Positions 8,562-17,969 are shown, numbered from the stretch's first letter. The stretch is DNA of 64,000 bases from Pseudomonas parakoreensis (GCF_021602155.1 NZ_BQHY01000006.1:248001-312000), one strand, 5' to 3'. A program made the numbers and translations. The notes: generated by a model from the letters alone, not told the origin.

Positions 8562-10475
8562 TTATGCGGTTCGGGCGATTCCGTGTTTGCGCAGCTTTCT
8601 GTAGAGGGTGTTGCGGCTGACCCCGAGCTGCTGCGCGGTCTGGGTCATGTGCCAGCGCGCTTGCTCCAGCGCATTGAGCAACGCCAGGCGTTCGGCGTCC
8701 TCCAGCGGATGCTCGGACTCAACCGTCTTCAGCGCAAGCGGCGGCTGCGCCTGGCGAATCATCGCCGGCAAATCCTCCACCCCGATCCGCCCTTCATCGC
8801 ACAACGCCGCCAGCGTGCGCAGGACATTGCGCAACTGCCGCACGTTGCCCGGCCAGTTGAACGCCAGCAACGCCTGACGGGCCGCCTCGTCAATCACGAT
8901 TGTCTCGCCGCCGGCCTCCTCGGCCAGCAGGAAATCCAGCAACTGCGATTTATCACTGCGTTCGCGCAGCGCCGGCAGCGCAACTTCGAGGCCATTGAGC
9001 CGGTAATACAGGTCTTCACGGAAGCTGCCGTCTTCGACCCGCTCCAGCAGATGGCGATGCGTGGCGCTGATGATCCGCACGTTGACCGCCTCCGGCTCGC
9101 CGCCGATCGGCACCACCTGCCGGTCTTCCAGCACACGCAGCAAACGGGTTTGCAGCGCCAGCGGCATGTCACCGATTTCATCGAGAAACAAGGTGCCGCC
9201 ATCGGCCTGCTGCAGCTTGCCGCGCATGCCGTCCTTGCGCGCGCCAGTGAAACTGCCACCGCGATAACCGAACAGCTCGCTCTCGATCAGGCTCTCGGGG
9301 ATCGCCGCACAGTTGAGGGCGACGAAGGCTTTGTTGGCACGCTGGCTGGCATGATGCACAGCTTTGGCGAAGGCTTCCTTGCCGGAGCCGGTTTCGCCAT
9401 TGATCAGCAGCGGCACGTCGCGCTCGAACACGCGCAGCGCCTTGCGAAAATCCGCTTGCAGCGCGGCGTCACCGAGGCAGATGCCCGCCAGTGGCTGAGC
9501 TTTGGCCACGACCGGGGCCGGCATGATCTTCGCCGGTTTGCGCGACTCGCCACGCAGCAAGGCAAACAGATGCCGCCCATCGCGGGTGCGCAGCGGCCAA
9601 CTGGCGCTGGCATTGGCGCTGGCGCGACCGAGCAGCTCATCCAGCGAGCAATCGAAAAATGCTTCCACCGGTTTGCCGAGCAAACCACCGCGAATATGCC
9701 CCAACAGGTTCAGCGCACTTTGGTTGACCGCGCTGATCCGCCCTTCGCCGTCAAACGCCAGCAGCCCTTCGCTGAACAAGCCGACGGATTCGGCCTGCAG
9801 ATGAAAACGCAGCAACCACTGGTTATCGAAGCAACGCAGGAAATAGCAGCTCTCGATCATCTTCGCCGACAGATTGACCAGCGCCATGGTGTGGAACTGG
9901 CTCTGGCGCGAAACGTCGTGGCGCGCCGAGGAGACGTCGAGCACTGCGAGCAATTCGCCGTGCGGGTCGAACACCGGGCTCGCCGAGCAGGTCAGGCCGG
10001 TGTGGCGGCCACGAAAGTGTTCGTCCTGATGGATGGTCAGCGCCTGGCGCTCGACCAGGCAGGTGCCGATACCGTTGGTGCCTTCGCAGGCTTCGCTCCA
10101 GTCGGCGCCGAGCCAGAGCCCGGCACGTTCGAATATCTTGCGCTCGGCGGGTGCGGTGACGCAGTTGAGGATCACTCCTCGCGCGTCGGTCAACAGCACC
10201 GCATGACCGGCGCCGGACAGTTGTTGATGCAGGCTGCTCATTTCATTGCCGGCAATCTGTAACACCTGTTGCAGGCGCTCGCGGCTTTCAAGCACGCGCC
10301 CGTGTTCGAGCACCGTAGGCGCCATCGTCAGGGCCGGATCGAGGTGGTAGTCCTCAAGACAGCGCAGCCACGAACGGGCAATCGACGGATCGGCACCCGG
10401 CCCGTGCAGGTGCGGCTTGCCCTGACTGACGGTGAGAACCTGCTGGGCATGGCGACTCAAATGGTTGTCGTGCAT
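8562..10475 (-). CDS. eatR: Sigma-54-dependent activator of ethanolamine genes (EatR/AcoR type)
   Basis: A 637-aa enhancer-binding protein. The N-terminal third resembles the GAF/PAS sensory region of AcoR regulators. The AAA+ domain shows Walker A GETGSGKEAF and Walker B GGTLFLDEIGDMPL. The sigma-54 contact loop reads GSFTGA rather than the usual GAFTGA. A Fis-type helix-turn-helix (AQQLGVSRNTLYRKLRKHG) ends the protein. It is divergent from the aldehyde dehydrogenase gene of the ethanolamine cluster. As I recall, P. aeruginosa PA4021 (EatR) in the same position activates ethanolamine genes with RpoN. The name rests on context. Confidence 0.88.
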   Translation of the reverse strand: MHDNHLSRHAQQVLTVSQGKPHLHGPGADPSIARSWLRCLEDYHLDPALTMAPTVLEHGRVLESRERLQQVLQIAGNEMSSLHQQLSGAGHAVLLTDARGVILNCVTAPAERKIFERAGLWLGADWSEACEGTNGIGTCLVERQALTIHQDEHFRGRHTGLTCSASPVFDPHGELLAVLDVSSARHDVSRQSQFHTMALVNLSAKMIESCYFLRCFDNQWLLRFHLQAESVGLFSEGLLAFDGEGRISAVNQSALNLLGHIRGGLLGKPVEAFFDCSLDELLGRASANASASWPLRTRDGRHLFALLRGESRKPAKIMPAPVVAKAQPLAGICLGDAALQADFRKALRVFERDVPLLINGETGSGKEAFAKAVHHASQRANKAFVALNCAAIPESLIESELFGYRGGSFTGARKDGMRGKLQQADGGTLFLDEIGDMPLALQTRLLRVLEDRQVVPIGGEPEAVNVRIISATHRHLLERVEDGSFREDLYYRLNGLEVALPALRERSDKSQLLDFLLAEEAGGETIVIDEAARQALLAFNWPGNVRQLRNVLRTLAALCDEGRIGVEDLPAMIRQAQPPLALKTVESEHPLEDAERLALLNALEQARWHMTQTAQQLGVSRNTLYRKLRKHGIARTA

Positions 10476-10513
10476 TTCTTATTATTCTCCCCGAAAGGTC
10501 GACGCAAACCTGG

Positions 10514-10593
10514 TGTAGGAGCTGCCGAAGGCTGCGATCTTTTGATCTTCAAAAACAAGGTCAAAAGATCGCAGCCTTCGGCAGCTCCTACAG
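10514..10593. repeat. REP/BIME inverted pair, GTAGGAGCTGCCGAAGG type
   Basis: A near-perfect inverted pair with a 25-nt centre, 38 nt upstream of the eatR start codon. Its position in a promoter region is less usual than between convergent genes. Confidence 0.85.
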
Positions 10594-10656
10594 GGTTTCT
10601 GTTGGCTGAGGATCCTCCAGGCAGGCCGGCATTGCAATGCTGGCAAGACCAGCCGG

Positions 10657-10720
10657 TCACAGGCTGTGCCAAAAGCGGTACAAACTGTCACCCGCTCTGT
10701 ACCGAAACCATCACAGGCTG
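10657..10720. promoter_or_regulatory. Candidate enhancer site for the sigma-54 activator
   Basis: Two features stand out about 60-120 nt upstream of the sigma-54 promoter. An inverted repeat has CGGTACA at 10676-10682 and TGTACCG at 10698-10704. A direct repeat TCACAGGCTG occurs at 10657-10666 and 10711-10720. The spacing of the inverted arms is about two helical turns. Binding by EatR is inference. Confidence 0.4.
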
Positions 10721-10778
10721 CGTCCGCCCGTCCGACACAAACTACGCAAGGCCTTGATTTGCCTGCCCTGCGCGGCAA

Positions 10779-10794
10779 TGGCCCGACCTTTGCT
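10779..10794 (+). promoter_or_regulatory. Sigma-54 promoter of the aldehyde dehydrogenase gene
   Basis: TGGCCCGACCTTTGCT fits the -24/-12 consensus TGGCACG-N4-TTGCW with one change. The GG and GC elements are correctly spaced. It lies about 65 nt upstream of the start codon, next to a gene for a sigma-54 activator. Confidence 0.8.
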
Positions 10795-10859
10795 CTACGC
10801 TTATAGCAAGCGCACTTGCGCGTTTCTCTAATAAGTACAAAGCCAAGGAGAACAACATC

Positions 10860-12380
10860 ATGCGTTACGCTCACCCCGGTACTGAAGGCGCCAAAGTCTC
10901 GTTCAAGAGCAAGTACGGTAACTACATCGGCGGCGAGTTCGTCGCGCCTGTCAAAGGTCAGTACTTCACCAATACCTCGCCAGTGAATGGCCAGCCGATT
11001 GCCGAATTCCCCCGCTCCACTGCCGAAGACATCGACAAGGCACTGGACGCCGCCCATGCCGCTGCCGACGCGTGGGGTGCGACCTCGGTGCAGGCGCGCT
11101 CGCTGATCCTGCTGAAAATCGCCGACCGCATCGAACAGAACCTCGAAACCCTGGCGATCACCGAAACCTGGGACAACGGCAAAGCCATCCGCGAAACCCT
11201 CAACGCCGACATCCCGCTGGCGGCCGACCACTTCCGCTACTTCGCCGGGTGCCTGCGCGCCCAGGAAGGCAGCGCGGCCGAAATCGACGGCAACACCGTG
11301 GCCTATCACATCCATGAACCGCTGGGCGTGGTCGGCCAGATCATCCCGTGGAACTTCCCGCTGCTGATGGCCGCGTGGAAACTCGCCCCGGCACTGGCCG
11401 CCGGCAACTGCGTGGTGCTCAAACCTGCCGAGCAGACGCCGCTGGGCATCTGCGTGCTGATGGAGCTGATCGGTGATCTGCTGCCACCGGGCGTGCTCAA
11501 CGTGGTGCAAGGCTTCGGCAAAGAAGCCGGCGAAGCACTGGCCACCAGCAAACGCATCGCCAAGATCGCCTTCACCGGCTCGACCCCGGTCGGCTCGCAC
11601 ATCATGAAATGCGCCGCCGAGAACATCATTCCTTCCACCGTGGAACTGGGCGGCAAGTCGCCGAACATCTTCTTCGAAGACATCATGCAGGCGGAGCCGA
11701 GCTTCATCGAGAAGGCTGCCGAAGGTCTGGTGCTGGCGTTCTTCAACCAGGGCGAAGTCTGCACCTGCCCGTCCCGTGCCCTGGTCCAGGAATCGATCTA
11801 TGACGAATTCATGCAAGCGGTGATGAAGAAAGTCAGCCAGATCAAACGCGGTGACCCGCTGGACACCGACACCATGGTTGGCGCCCAGGCGTCCGAGCAG
11901 CAATTCGACAAGATCCTGTCGTACCTGGAAATCGCCAAGGGTGAAGGCGCCGAGCTGCTGACCGGCGGCCAGGTGGAAAAACTCGAGGGCAATCTGGCGA
12001 CCGGCTATTACATCCAGCCGACCCTGCTCAAGGGCACCAACAAAATGCGCGTGTTCCAGGAAGAAATCTTCGGCCCGGTGGTGAGCATCACCACGTTCAA
12101 GGACGAAGCCGAAGCCCTGGCGATTGCCAACGACACCGAGTTCGGCCTCGGCGCCGGCCTGTGGACCCGCGACATCAACCGCGCCTATCGCATGGGCCGC
12201 GCGATCAAGGCCGGTCGCGTATGGACCAACTGCTACCACCTGTACCCGGCGCACGCCGCGTTCGGCGGGTACAAGAAGTCCGGCGTCGGCCGTGAAACCC
12301 ACAAGATGATGCTCGATCACTATCAGCAGACAAAAAACCTGCTGGTGAGCTACGACATCAATCCGTTGGGCTTCTTCTAA
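10860..12380 (+). CDS. NAD-dependent acetaldehyde dehydrogenase of the ethanolamine pathway
   Basis: A 506-aa aldehyde dehydrogenase, full length for the family. The catalytic region is visible: [14 protein letters not shown] with the general-base Glu, and [17 protein letters not shown] with the nucleophilic Cys. NAD-binding FTGSTPVGS is present. It belongs to the ExaC/AldB group that oxidises acetaldehyde to acetate. Its place between the sigma-54 activator and the ethanolamine permease implies that it consumes the acetaldehyde released by EutBC. As I recall, the P. aeruginosa equivalent is called EatA or ExaC2; I leave the symbol open. Confidence 0.92.
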   Translation: MRYAHPGTEGAKVSFKSKYGNYIGGEFVAPVKGQYFTNTSPVNGQPIAEFPRSTAEDIDKALDAAHAAADAWGATSVQARSLILLKIADRIEQNLETLAITETWDNGKAIRETLNADIPLAADHFRYFAGCLRAQEGSAAEIDGNTVAYHIHEPLGVVGQIIPWNFPLLMAAWKLAPALAAGNCVVLKPAEQTPLGICVLMELIGDLLPPGVLNVVQGFGKEAGEALATSKRIAKIAFTGSTPVGSHIMKCAAENIIPSTVELGGKSPNIFFEDIMQAEPSFIEKAAEGLVLAFFNQGEVCTCPSRALVQESIYDEFMQAVMKKVSQIKRGDPLDTDTMVGAQASEQQFDKILSYLEIAKGEGAELLTGGQVEKLEGNLATGYYIQPTLLKGTNKMRVFQEEIFGPVVSITTFKDEAEALAIANDTEFGLGAGLWTRDINRAYRMGRAIKAGRVWTNCYHLYPAHAAFGGYKKSGVGRETHKMMLDHYQQTKNLLVSYDINPLGFF

Positions 12381-12386
12381 AATCGG

Positions 12387-12414
12387 GGGCAACACAGATA
12401 ATTCTGTGTTGCCC
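12387..12414 (+). terminator. Hairpin after the aldehyde dehydrogenase gene
   Basis: A perfect 11-bp stem (GGGCAACACAG with CTGTGTTGCCC) and 6-nt loop begins 7 nt after the stop codon. There is no T-tract, so it may stabilise the 3' end or terminate only partly. Confidence 0.55.
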
Positions 12415-12424
12415 TCCAAACAGC

Positions 12425-12514
12425 TATCGCTGGCAAGCCAGCTCCCACAGGGATCTTTGCAGATCTTGATCGCGGGTACACCACAGAAACTGTGGGAGCT
12501 GGCTTGCCAGCGAT
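12425..12514. repeat. REP/BIME inverted pair, GCTGGCAAGCCAGC type
   Basis: ATCGCTGGCAAGCCAGCTCC on the left and its complement on the right, about 42 nt apart. It occupies much of the 301-nt gap between the aldehyde dehydrogenase and the permease; the rest of that gap holds a hairpin, a sigma-54 promoter and the permease leader. Confidence 0.85.
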
Positions 12515-12551
12515 GGCGTCCTCAATGACACAACACAAGGCCTGGCCGCTC

Positions 12552-12566
12552 TGGCACGGCACTTGC
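12552..12566 (+). promoter_or_regulatory. Sigma-54 promoter of the ethanolamine permease
   Basis: TGGCACGGCACTTGC matches the sigma-54 consensus TGGCACG-N4-TTGC exactly. It lies 115 nt upstream of the permease ATG. With the similar promoter at 10779, it implies that the cluster is transcribed in at least two sigma-54 units. Confidence 0.82.
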
Positions 12567-12657
12567 GTACCCGTCATTCAGGTTTTGCAAAAAAACTGCC
12601 GCTGCGTGAACAGCTTCCATCCACCTCAACCGCTGCACCCGAAAGTCCAACAGATCG

Positions 12658-12671
12658 AACAATAAAAAACA
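12658..12671 (+). promoter_or_regulatory. Crc/Hfq-like catabolite-repression motif in the permease leader
   Basis: AACAATAAAAAACA contains overlapping matches to AAnAAnAA, the Hfq/Crc target used for catabolite repression in Pseudomonas. It sits directly before the GAGAGGA ribosome site of the permease gene, where binding would block translation. Confidence 0.6.
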
Positions 12672-12681
12672 GAGAGGACTT

Positions 12682-14052
12682 ATGACTTCCACCACACAGC
12701 TCAAACCCACACTCGGCACCCTGCACCTCTGGGGCATTGCCGTCGGCCTGGTGATTTCCGGCGAATACTTCGGCTGGAGTTACGGCTGGGGCACTGCCGG
12801 CACCCTCGGATTTCTGGTCACGGCGCTGATGGTCGCGACCATGTACACCTGCTTCATCTTCAGTTTCACCGAACTGACCACCGCAATTCCCCACGCAGGT
12901 GGGCCGTTTGCCTACAGCCGCCGAGCGTTCGGCGAAAAAGGCGGGTTGATCGCCGGCATCGCCACGCTGATCGAATTCGTCTTTGCCCCACCGGCGATTG
13001 CCATGGCCATCGGCGCCTACCTCAACGTGCAATATCCGGGACTCGACCCGAAAATCGCGGCGGTCGGCGCTTATTTCGTGTTCATGACCCTGAACATCCT
13101 CGGTGTCAGCATCGCCGCCACCTTTGAACTGGTGGTCACGGTGCTGGCGGTCGCTGAATTGCTGGTGTTCATGGGCGTGGTTGCACCGGGCTTCAGTTTC
13201 AGCAATTTCGTGCTCAACGGCTGGTCCGGCGCCAACGAGTTCACACTGGGTTCGATCCCCGGGATTTTCGCAGCGATTCCGTTCGCCATCTGGTTCTTCC
13301 TCGCCATCGAAGGCGCGGCCATGGCCGCCGAAGAAGCCAAGGATCCGAAACGCACGATTCCCAGGGCCTATGTCAGCGGCATTCTGACCCTGGTATTCCT
13401 CGCCATCGGCGTAATGGTGATGGCCGGCGGTGTCGGCGACTGGCGCCAGCTGTCGAACATCAACGATCCACTGCCGCAGGCAATGAAAGCGGTGGTCGGC
13501 AACAACTCCTCGTGGATGCACATGCTGGTGTGGATCGGCCTGTTTGGCCTGGTGGCGAGTTTCCACGGGATCATCCTCGGCTACTCGCGACAGTTCTTTG
13601 CCCTCGCCCGCGCCGGTTACCTGCCGAAAAGCCTGGCCAAGCTGTCGCGCTTCCAGACCCCGCACCGGGCGATTCTGGCTGGCGGCGTGATCGGCATCGC
13701 GGCGATCTACAGCGACGGCCTGGTCAACCTGCAAGGCATGACCCTGACCGCCGCGATGATCACCATGTCGGTGTTCGGCGCAATCGTGATGTACATCATC
13801 AGCATGCTCAGCCTGTTCAAACTGCGCAAAACCGAACCGCACCTGGAACGCACCTTCCGCGCCCCGGGCTACCCGGTGGTGCCGGCGATTGCGTTGTTTC
13901 TGGCGGTGGTGTGCCTGGTGGCGATGGCGTGGTTCAACACGCTGATCGGCTGCGTGTTCCTCGGCTTCATGGCCGCTGGTTACCTGTACTTCCAGCTGAC
14001 CGCCAAACAACGCGCCGACGCCCCGGCAGACGCTATGCTCGAAGGTATCTGA
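12682..14052 (+). CDS. eat: Ethanolamine permease
   Basis: A 456-aa APC-superfamily transporter with about twelve membrane segments. The N-terminal GIAVGLVISGEYFGWSYGWG and the HAGGPFAYSRRAFG stretch are characteristic of ethanolamine permeases of the Eat group. It imports ethanolamine into the cytoplasm for EutBC. It lies behind its own sigma-54 promoter and a Crc-like motif, and directly upstream of eutBC. Confidence 0.93.
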   Translation: MTSTTQLKPTLGTLHLWGIAVGLVISGEYFGWSYGWGTAGTLGFLVTALMVATMYTCFIFSFTELTTAIPHAGGPFAYSRRAFGEKGGLIAGIATLIEFVFAPPAIAMAIGAYLNVQYPGLDPKIAAVGAYFVFMTLNILGVSIAATFELVVTVLAVAELLVFMGVVAPGFSFSNFVLNGWSGANEFTLGSIPGIFAAIPFAIWFFLAIEGAAMAAEEAKDPKRTIPRAYVSGILTLVFLAIGVMVMAGGVGDWRQLSNINDPLPQAMKAVVGNNSSWMHMLVWIGLFGLVASFHGIILGYSRQFFALARAGYLPKSLAKLSRFQTPHRAILAGGVIGIAAIYSDGLVNLQGMTLTAAMITMSVFGAIVMYIISMLSLFKLRKTEPHLERTFRAPGYPVVPAIALFLAVVCLVAMAWFNTLIGCVFLGFMAAGYLYFQLTAKQRADAPADAMLEGI

Positions 14053-14068
14053 ACTGCCATATAAAAGT

Positions 14069-14094
14069 GCACAGCGCCCATCCAGGCACTGTGC
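14069..14094 (+). terminator. Hairpin after the permease gene
   Basis: GCACAGCGCC and GGCACTGTGC form a 10-bp stem with one mismatch around a 6-nt loop. It starts 17 nt after the stop. It lacks a T-run and may only attenuate read-through into eutBC. Confidence 0.4.
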
Positions 14095-14102
14095 TGGAAC
14101 TC

Positions 14103-14205
14103 TGTAGGAGCTGCCGAAGGCTCGGGCCGCGTTCGGACGATCTTTTGATCTTGTTTTTAGAAAATCAAAGTCAAAAGATCGCAGCCTGCGGCAGCTCCTA
14201 CAGGG
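14103..14205. repeat. REP/BIME inverted pair with an expanded left arm
   Basis: The right arm is standard. The left arm carries extra bases (CGGGCCGCGTTCGGA) between GCCGAAGGCT and CGATCTTTTG, which lengthens it by about 14 nt. It lies in the 178-nt gap between eat and eutB. Confidence 0.82.
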
Positions 14206-14230
14206 GGTTTATCGTTTACAGGAGGATATT

Positions 14231-15625
14231 GTGGCCGCATTTACCCATTCCGTCGGCGCCCAGACCTATCGCTTCGACAGCCTCAAGGACGTCATGGCCA
14301 AAGCCAGCCCGGCGCGCTCGGGGGACTTCCTGGCTGGCGTTGCCGCGCTCAACGACGGTGAACGCGTGGCCGCGCAAATGGCGCTGGCCGACATTCCGCT
14401 CACGCATTTTCTGCAGGAAGCGCTGATTCCCTACGAAGCCGATGAGGTCACCCGACTGATCATCGACACCCACGACAAACAAGCCTTCGCCGTGGTCAGC
14501 CACCTCACCGTCGGTGGTTTCCGTGACTGGCTGCTCAGCGATGCGGCGGACGAGACCAGCCTGCGCAAGCTCGCCCCCGGCCTGACCCCGGAAATGGTCG
14601 CCGCCGTGTCGAAAATCATGCGCGTGCAGGATCTGGTGCTGGTGGCGCAGAAGATCCGCGTGGTCACAAAATTTCGCGGCACACTCGGCATGCGCGGACG
14701 CCTGTCGACCCGCCTGCAACCGAACCATCCGACCGACGAACCTTCCGGCATCGCCGCCAGCATTCTCGACGGCCTGCTGTACGGCAACGGCGACGCGATG
14801 ATCGGGATCAACCCGGCCACCGACAGCATCGCCTCGATCTGCGCGATGCTGGAGATGCTCGACGCGATCATCCAGCGTTACGACATTCCGACTCAGGCCT
14901 GTGTGCTGACCCACGTCACCACCTCGATCGAAGCGATCAATCGTGGTGTGCCGCTGGATCTGGTGTTCCAGTCGATCGCCGGCACCGAGGCGGCCAACGC
15001 CAGTTTCGGCATCAATCTCAATGTACTGCAGGAAGGCTATGACGCGGGGCTGAGCCTGAAGCGCGGCACCCTCGGGCAGAACCTGATGTATTTCGAGACT
15101 GGCCAGGGCAGCGCGCTGTCGGCCAACGCCCACCACGGTGTCGACCAGCAGACCTGCGAAACCCGGGCCTACGCCGTCGCGCGGCACTTCAAGCCGTTTC
15201 TGGTGAACACCGTGGTCGGCTTTATCGGCCCGGAATATCTGTACAACGGCAAGCAGATCATCCGCGCCGGCCTCGAAGATCATTTTTGCGGCAAGTTGCT
15301 CGGCGTGCCGATGGGTTGCGACATCTGCTACACCAACCACGCCGAAGCCGATCAGGACGACATGGACACCTTGCTGACGTTACTCGGCGTAGCCGGGATC
15401 AACTTCATCATGGGCATCCCCGGTTCCGACGACATCATGCTCAACTACCAGACCACCTCGTTCCACGACGCGCTCTACGCCCGTCAGACTTTGGGCCTGA
15501 AACCGGCGCCGGAGTTCGAGCAATGGCTGGCGAACATGGGTATTTTCACCCAGGCGGACGGCAAGGTCCGCTTTGGCAACAACCTGCCGCCGGCCTTCCG
15601 CCAGGCGCTGGCGCAACTGGGATGA
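14231..15625 (+). CDS. eutB: Ethanolamine ammonia-lyase large subunit
   Basis: A 464-aa protein, the normal EutB length. Conserved stretches include [35 protein letters not shown] and [19 protein letters not shown]. EutB holds the adenosylcobalamin active site that converts ethanolamine to acetaldehyde and ammonia. Translation starts at GTG 14231, directly after AGGAGGATATT. The end overlaps the eutC start (ATGA), which couples the subunits. No EutA reactivase gene and no microcompartment shell genes are present around it. Confidence 0.97.
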   Translation: MAAFTHSVGAQTYRFDSLKDVMAKASPARSGDFLAGVAALNDGERVAAQMALADIPLTHFLQEALIPYEADEVTRLIIDTHDKQAFAVVSHLTVGGFRDWLLSDAADETSLRKLAPGLTPEMVAAVSKIMRVQDLVLVAQKIRVVTKFRGTLGMRGRLSTRLQPNHPTDEPSGIAASILDGLLYGNGDAMIGINPATDSIASICAMLEMLDAIIQRYDIPTQACVLTHVTTSIEAINRGVPLDLVFQSIAGTEAANASFGINLNVLQEGYDAGLSLKRGTLGQNLMYFETGQGSALSANAHHGVDQQTCETRAYAVARHFKPFLVNTVVGFIGPEYLYNGKQIIRAGLEDHFCGKLLGVPMGCDICYTNHAEADQDDMDTLLTLLGVAGINFIMGIPGSDDIMLNYQTTSFHDALYARQTLGLKPAPEFEQWLANMGIFTQADGKVRFGNNLPPAFRQALAQLG

Positions 15626-16455
15626 GTGTGATGGAAAAACCGCCTGTGGACCCGCAAAACCCTTGGCTGGAGTTGCGCCGCCTGACCCCGGCGCGCATCG
15701 CCCTGGGCCGTACCGGCACCAGCCTGCCAACCCGCGCCCAGCTGGATTTCCAGTTCGCCCACGCTCAGGCGCGGGATGCGGTGCATCTGCCGTTCGATCA
15801 TGCCGGACTCAGCGCGCAACTGCGCGAACGCGGGCGCGACAGTTTATTGCTGCACAGCGCGGCGACTGATCGCAACAGCTACCTGCAACGTCCGGATCTG
15901 GGGCGCAAGCTCAGCGACACCTCGGCGCAGGCCCTGCATGAGCACGCGCAGGCCAATCCCGGCGGGGTCGACGTGGCGATTGTGGTGGCGGACGGTTTGT
16001 CGGCGCTGGCGGTGCATCGCCATACCTTGCCGTTTCTGAGCCGTCTGGAGGAGCAGATGAGCACCGACGGCTGGTCACTTGCCCCCGTGTTGCTGGTGGA
16101 GCAGGGTCGAGTGGCCATCGGTGACGAGATCGGTCAGTTGCTGGGCGCAAAAATGGTCGTGATGCTGATCGGCGAGCGTCCGGGCCTCAGCTCGCCCGAC
16201 AGCCTCGGTGTGTATTTCACCTACAATCCAAAAGTCGGGCTGACCGATGCCTACCGCAATTGCATCTCCAATGTGCGGCTTGAGGGCTTGAGCTATGGCA
16301 TGGCGGCGCATCGCTTGTTGTATCTGATGCGCGAAGCCTGTCGGCGGCAGCTGTCGGGGGTCAACCTGAAGGATGAAGCGCAAGTACAGACGCTGGAGTC
16401 GGACACGGGTGCGGACATGAAGGGAAACTTCCTGCTTGATCCACCCACAACCTGA
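15622..16455 (+). CDS. eutC: Ethanolamine ammonia-lyase small subunit
   Basis: A 277-aa protein. Family motifs include [30 protein letters not shown] and the late [19 protein letters not shown]. EutC completes the B12-dependent lyase with EutB. The ATG at 15622 overlaps the eutB stop; an ATG at 15631 is the alternative start. It is the last gene of the ethanolamine cluster. Confidence 0.95.
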   Translation: MSVMEKPPVDPQNPWLELRRLTPARIALGRTGTSLPTRAQLDFQFAHAQARDAVHLPFDHAGLSAQLRERGRDSLLLHSAATDRNSYLQRPDLGRKLSDTSAQALHEHAQANPGGVDVAIVVADGLSALAVHRHTLPFLSRLEEQMSTDGWSLAPVLLVEQGRVAIGDEIGQLLGAKMVVMLIGERPGLSSPDSLGVYFTYNPKVGLTDAYRNCISNVRLEGLSYGMAAHRLLYLMREACRRQLSGVNLKDEAQVQTLESDTGADMKGNFLLDPPTT

Positions 16456-16569
16456 ACCGTTTCCGCATTGCGTTTCTGCGCTGCTTTAAGGCAGGATCGA
16501 AGCACGGCCGCAGGGTTTCCCATCGCCGTCAGAGCAGTTGAAGACAGCCACTTGAAGACGAGACCTATC

Positions 16570-17031
16570 ATGCGGATTATTCAAGCGACCCTCGAACACC
16601 TGGATTTGCTGACCCCGTTGTTCGTCAAGTATCGCGAGTTCTACGGTTCCCTGCCTTACCCGGATTCCTCCCGCGCGTTTCTCGAAAAGCGCCTGCGACG
16701 CAAGGAATCGGTGATTTATCTGGCCCTGGCCGATGATGACGACAAGAAACTGATGGGGTTCTGCCAGCTGTATCCAAGTTTCTCCTCGCTGTCGCTCAAG
16801 CGCGTGTGGATCCTCAACGACATCTATGTCGCCGAAGATGCCCGCCGCCAGCTGGTGGCCGACAACCTGATCCGCACCGCGAAGAAAATGGCCAAGGAAA
16901 CCCAGGCCGTGCGCATGCGCGTGTCCACCAGTGCTGACAATGAGGTGGCGCAGAAGACCTACGAATCCATTGGCTTCAAGGAAGACACCGAGTTCAAGAA
17001 CTACGTGTTGCCGATCAGCGACGAGCTCTGA
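16570..17031 (+). CDS. GNAT-family N-acetyltransferase
   Basis: A 153-aa GNAT protein. It starts MRIIQATLEHLDLLTPLFVK. Conserved features are the substrate/acetyl-CoA strand VWILNDIYVAEDARRQ and the C-terminal STSADNEVAQKTYESIGFKE. The acceptor is unknown. As I recall, the orthologous position in P. aeruginosa (PA4026) also holds an acetyltransferase beside eutC. The start at 16570 is preferred over an upstream in-frame ATG because the conserved fold begins there. Confidence 0.85.
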   Translation: MRIIQATLEHLDLLTPLFVKYREFYGSLPYPDSSRAFLEKRLRRKESVIYLALADDDDKKLMGFCQLYPSFSSLSLKRVWILNDIYVAEDARRQLVADNLIRTAKKMAKETQAVRMRVSTSADNEVAQKTYESIGFKEDTEFKNYVLPISDEL

Positions 17032-17033
17032 AA

Positions 17034-17117
17034 TCAAAAGATCGCAGCCTGCGGCAGCTCCTGCAGGGATAACGCATTCCAAAGGTAGGAGCTGCCGCAG
17101 GCTGCGATCTTTTGATC
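17034..17117. repeat. REP/BIME inverted pair, GTAGGAGCTGCCGCAGG type
   Basis: ATCGCAGCCTGCGGCAGCTC on the left is matched by its complement on the right, with a short 20-nt centre. It starts just after the acetyltransferase stop codon. Confidence 0.85.
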
Positions 17118-17205
17118 TTTTATCAAACCCGAAGTCTGCCTGACATTTATTCACCCCCCGACATCCCTCGCTACAAAACCAACGCGCTTTTCACCTCTCA
17201 GACCG

Positions 17206-17211
17206 TATAAT
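17206..17211 (+). promoter_or_regulatory. -10 box upstream of the DedA gene
   Basis: A perfect TATAAT in ACCGTATAATCCCGAGC, which would give a leader of about 95 nt before the DedA ATG. The -35 region at 17-nt spacing is not a recognisable hexamer. Confidence 0.5.
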
Positions 17212-17314
17212 CCCGAGCTTTCCGGCTTGTAAGAAAAACTACACCCCGCTGTAGGCTTACACCCGAATCATCCGCACAGGCCTGCCGAGTCGGGCCGTCA
17301 CCACAGGTGCCCCC

Positions 17315-17965
17315 ATGGATTTCAACCCGCTCGACCTTATCCTGCATCTCGATGTGTACCTCGATTTGCTGGTCACCAACTACGGGCCGTGGATCTACGC
17401 GATTCTGTTCGCGGTCATCTTCTGTGAAACCGGTCTGGTGGTGATGCCGTTCCTGCCGGGTGATTCGCTGCTGTTCATCGCCGGTGCCGTGGCGGCGGGC
17501 GGTGGCATGGATCCGGTGCTATTGGGCGGTCTGTTGATGCTCGCGGCGATCCTCGGCGACAGCACCAACTACGTGATTGGCCGAACGGCGGGCGAAAAAC
17601 TGTTCAGCAACCCGAATTCGAAAATCTTCCGTCGCGATTACCTGCAAAAAACCCACGATTTCTACGACAGGCACGGCGGCAAAACCGTGACCCTGGCGCG
17701 CTTCCTGCCGATCATCCGCACGTTTGCACCGTTCGTCGCCGGCGTCGGGAAAATGCCTTATCCGCGTTTCTTCGCGTTCAGCGTGTTCGGCACCGTGCTG
17801 TGGGTCGGCGGTCTGGTGACCCTGGGTTATTTCTTCGGCAACGTGCCGTTCATCAAAAAGAACCTGTCGCTGCTGGTGGTCGCCATCATCCTGCTGTCGC
17901 TGGTACCGATGATCATCGGTGTGGTGCGCAGCCGTTTCGGCGGCGCCAAAGTCGAAACCCACTGA
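17315..17965 (+). CDS. DedA-family inner-membrane protein
   Basis: A 216-aa protein with several membrane segments. It carries the DedA signature: FCETGLVVMPFLPGDSLLF, GDSTNYVIGRTAG and RFLPIIRTFAPFVAG. DedA proteins include undecaprenyl-phosphate and phosphatidylethanolamine flippases and are needed for membrane homeostasis; the lipid handled by this one is unknown. It lies 4 nt upstream of the M90 peptidase gene and is probably co-transcribed with it. Confidence 0.92.
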   Translation: MDFNPLDLILHLDVYLDLLVTNYGPWIYAILFAVIFCETGLVVMPFLPGDSLLFIAGAVAAGGGMDPVLLGGLLMLAAILGDSTNYVIGRTAGEKLFSNPNSKIFRRDYLQKTHDFYDRHGGKTVTLARFLPIIRTFAPFVAGVGKMPYPRFFAFSVFGTVLWVGGLVTLGYFFGNVPFIKKNLSLLVVAIILLSLVPMIIGVVRSRFGGAKVETH

Positions 17966-17969
17966 TCCG

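Larger units (their letters stand above)
10476..10859. other. Divergent regulatory region between eatR and the aldehyde dehydrogenase
   Basis: This 384-bp gap has no gene. It holds a REP pair next to eatR, then a candidate activator-binding zone at 10657-10720, then a sigma-54 promoter at 10779-10794. The ribosome site AAGGAG precedes the ATG at 10860. Confidence 0.7.

Noticed and set aside
10482-12419. Long minus-strand open frame opposite the aldehyde dehydrogenase
   Set aside because: The plus-strand enzyme has intact catalytic motifs; the antisense product is low in recognisable domains and runs through a REP element.
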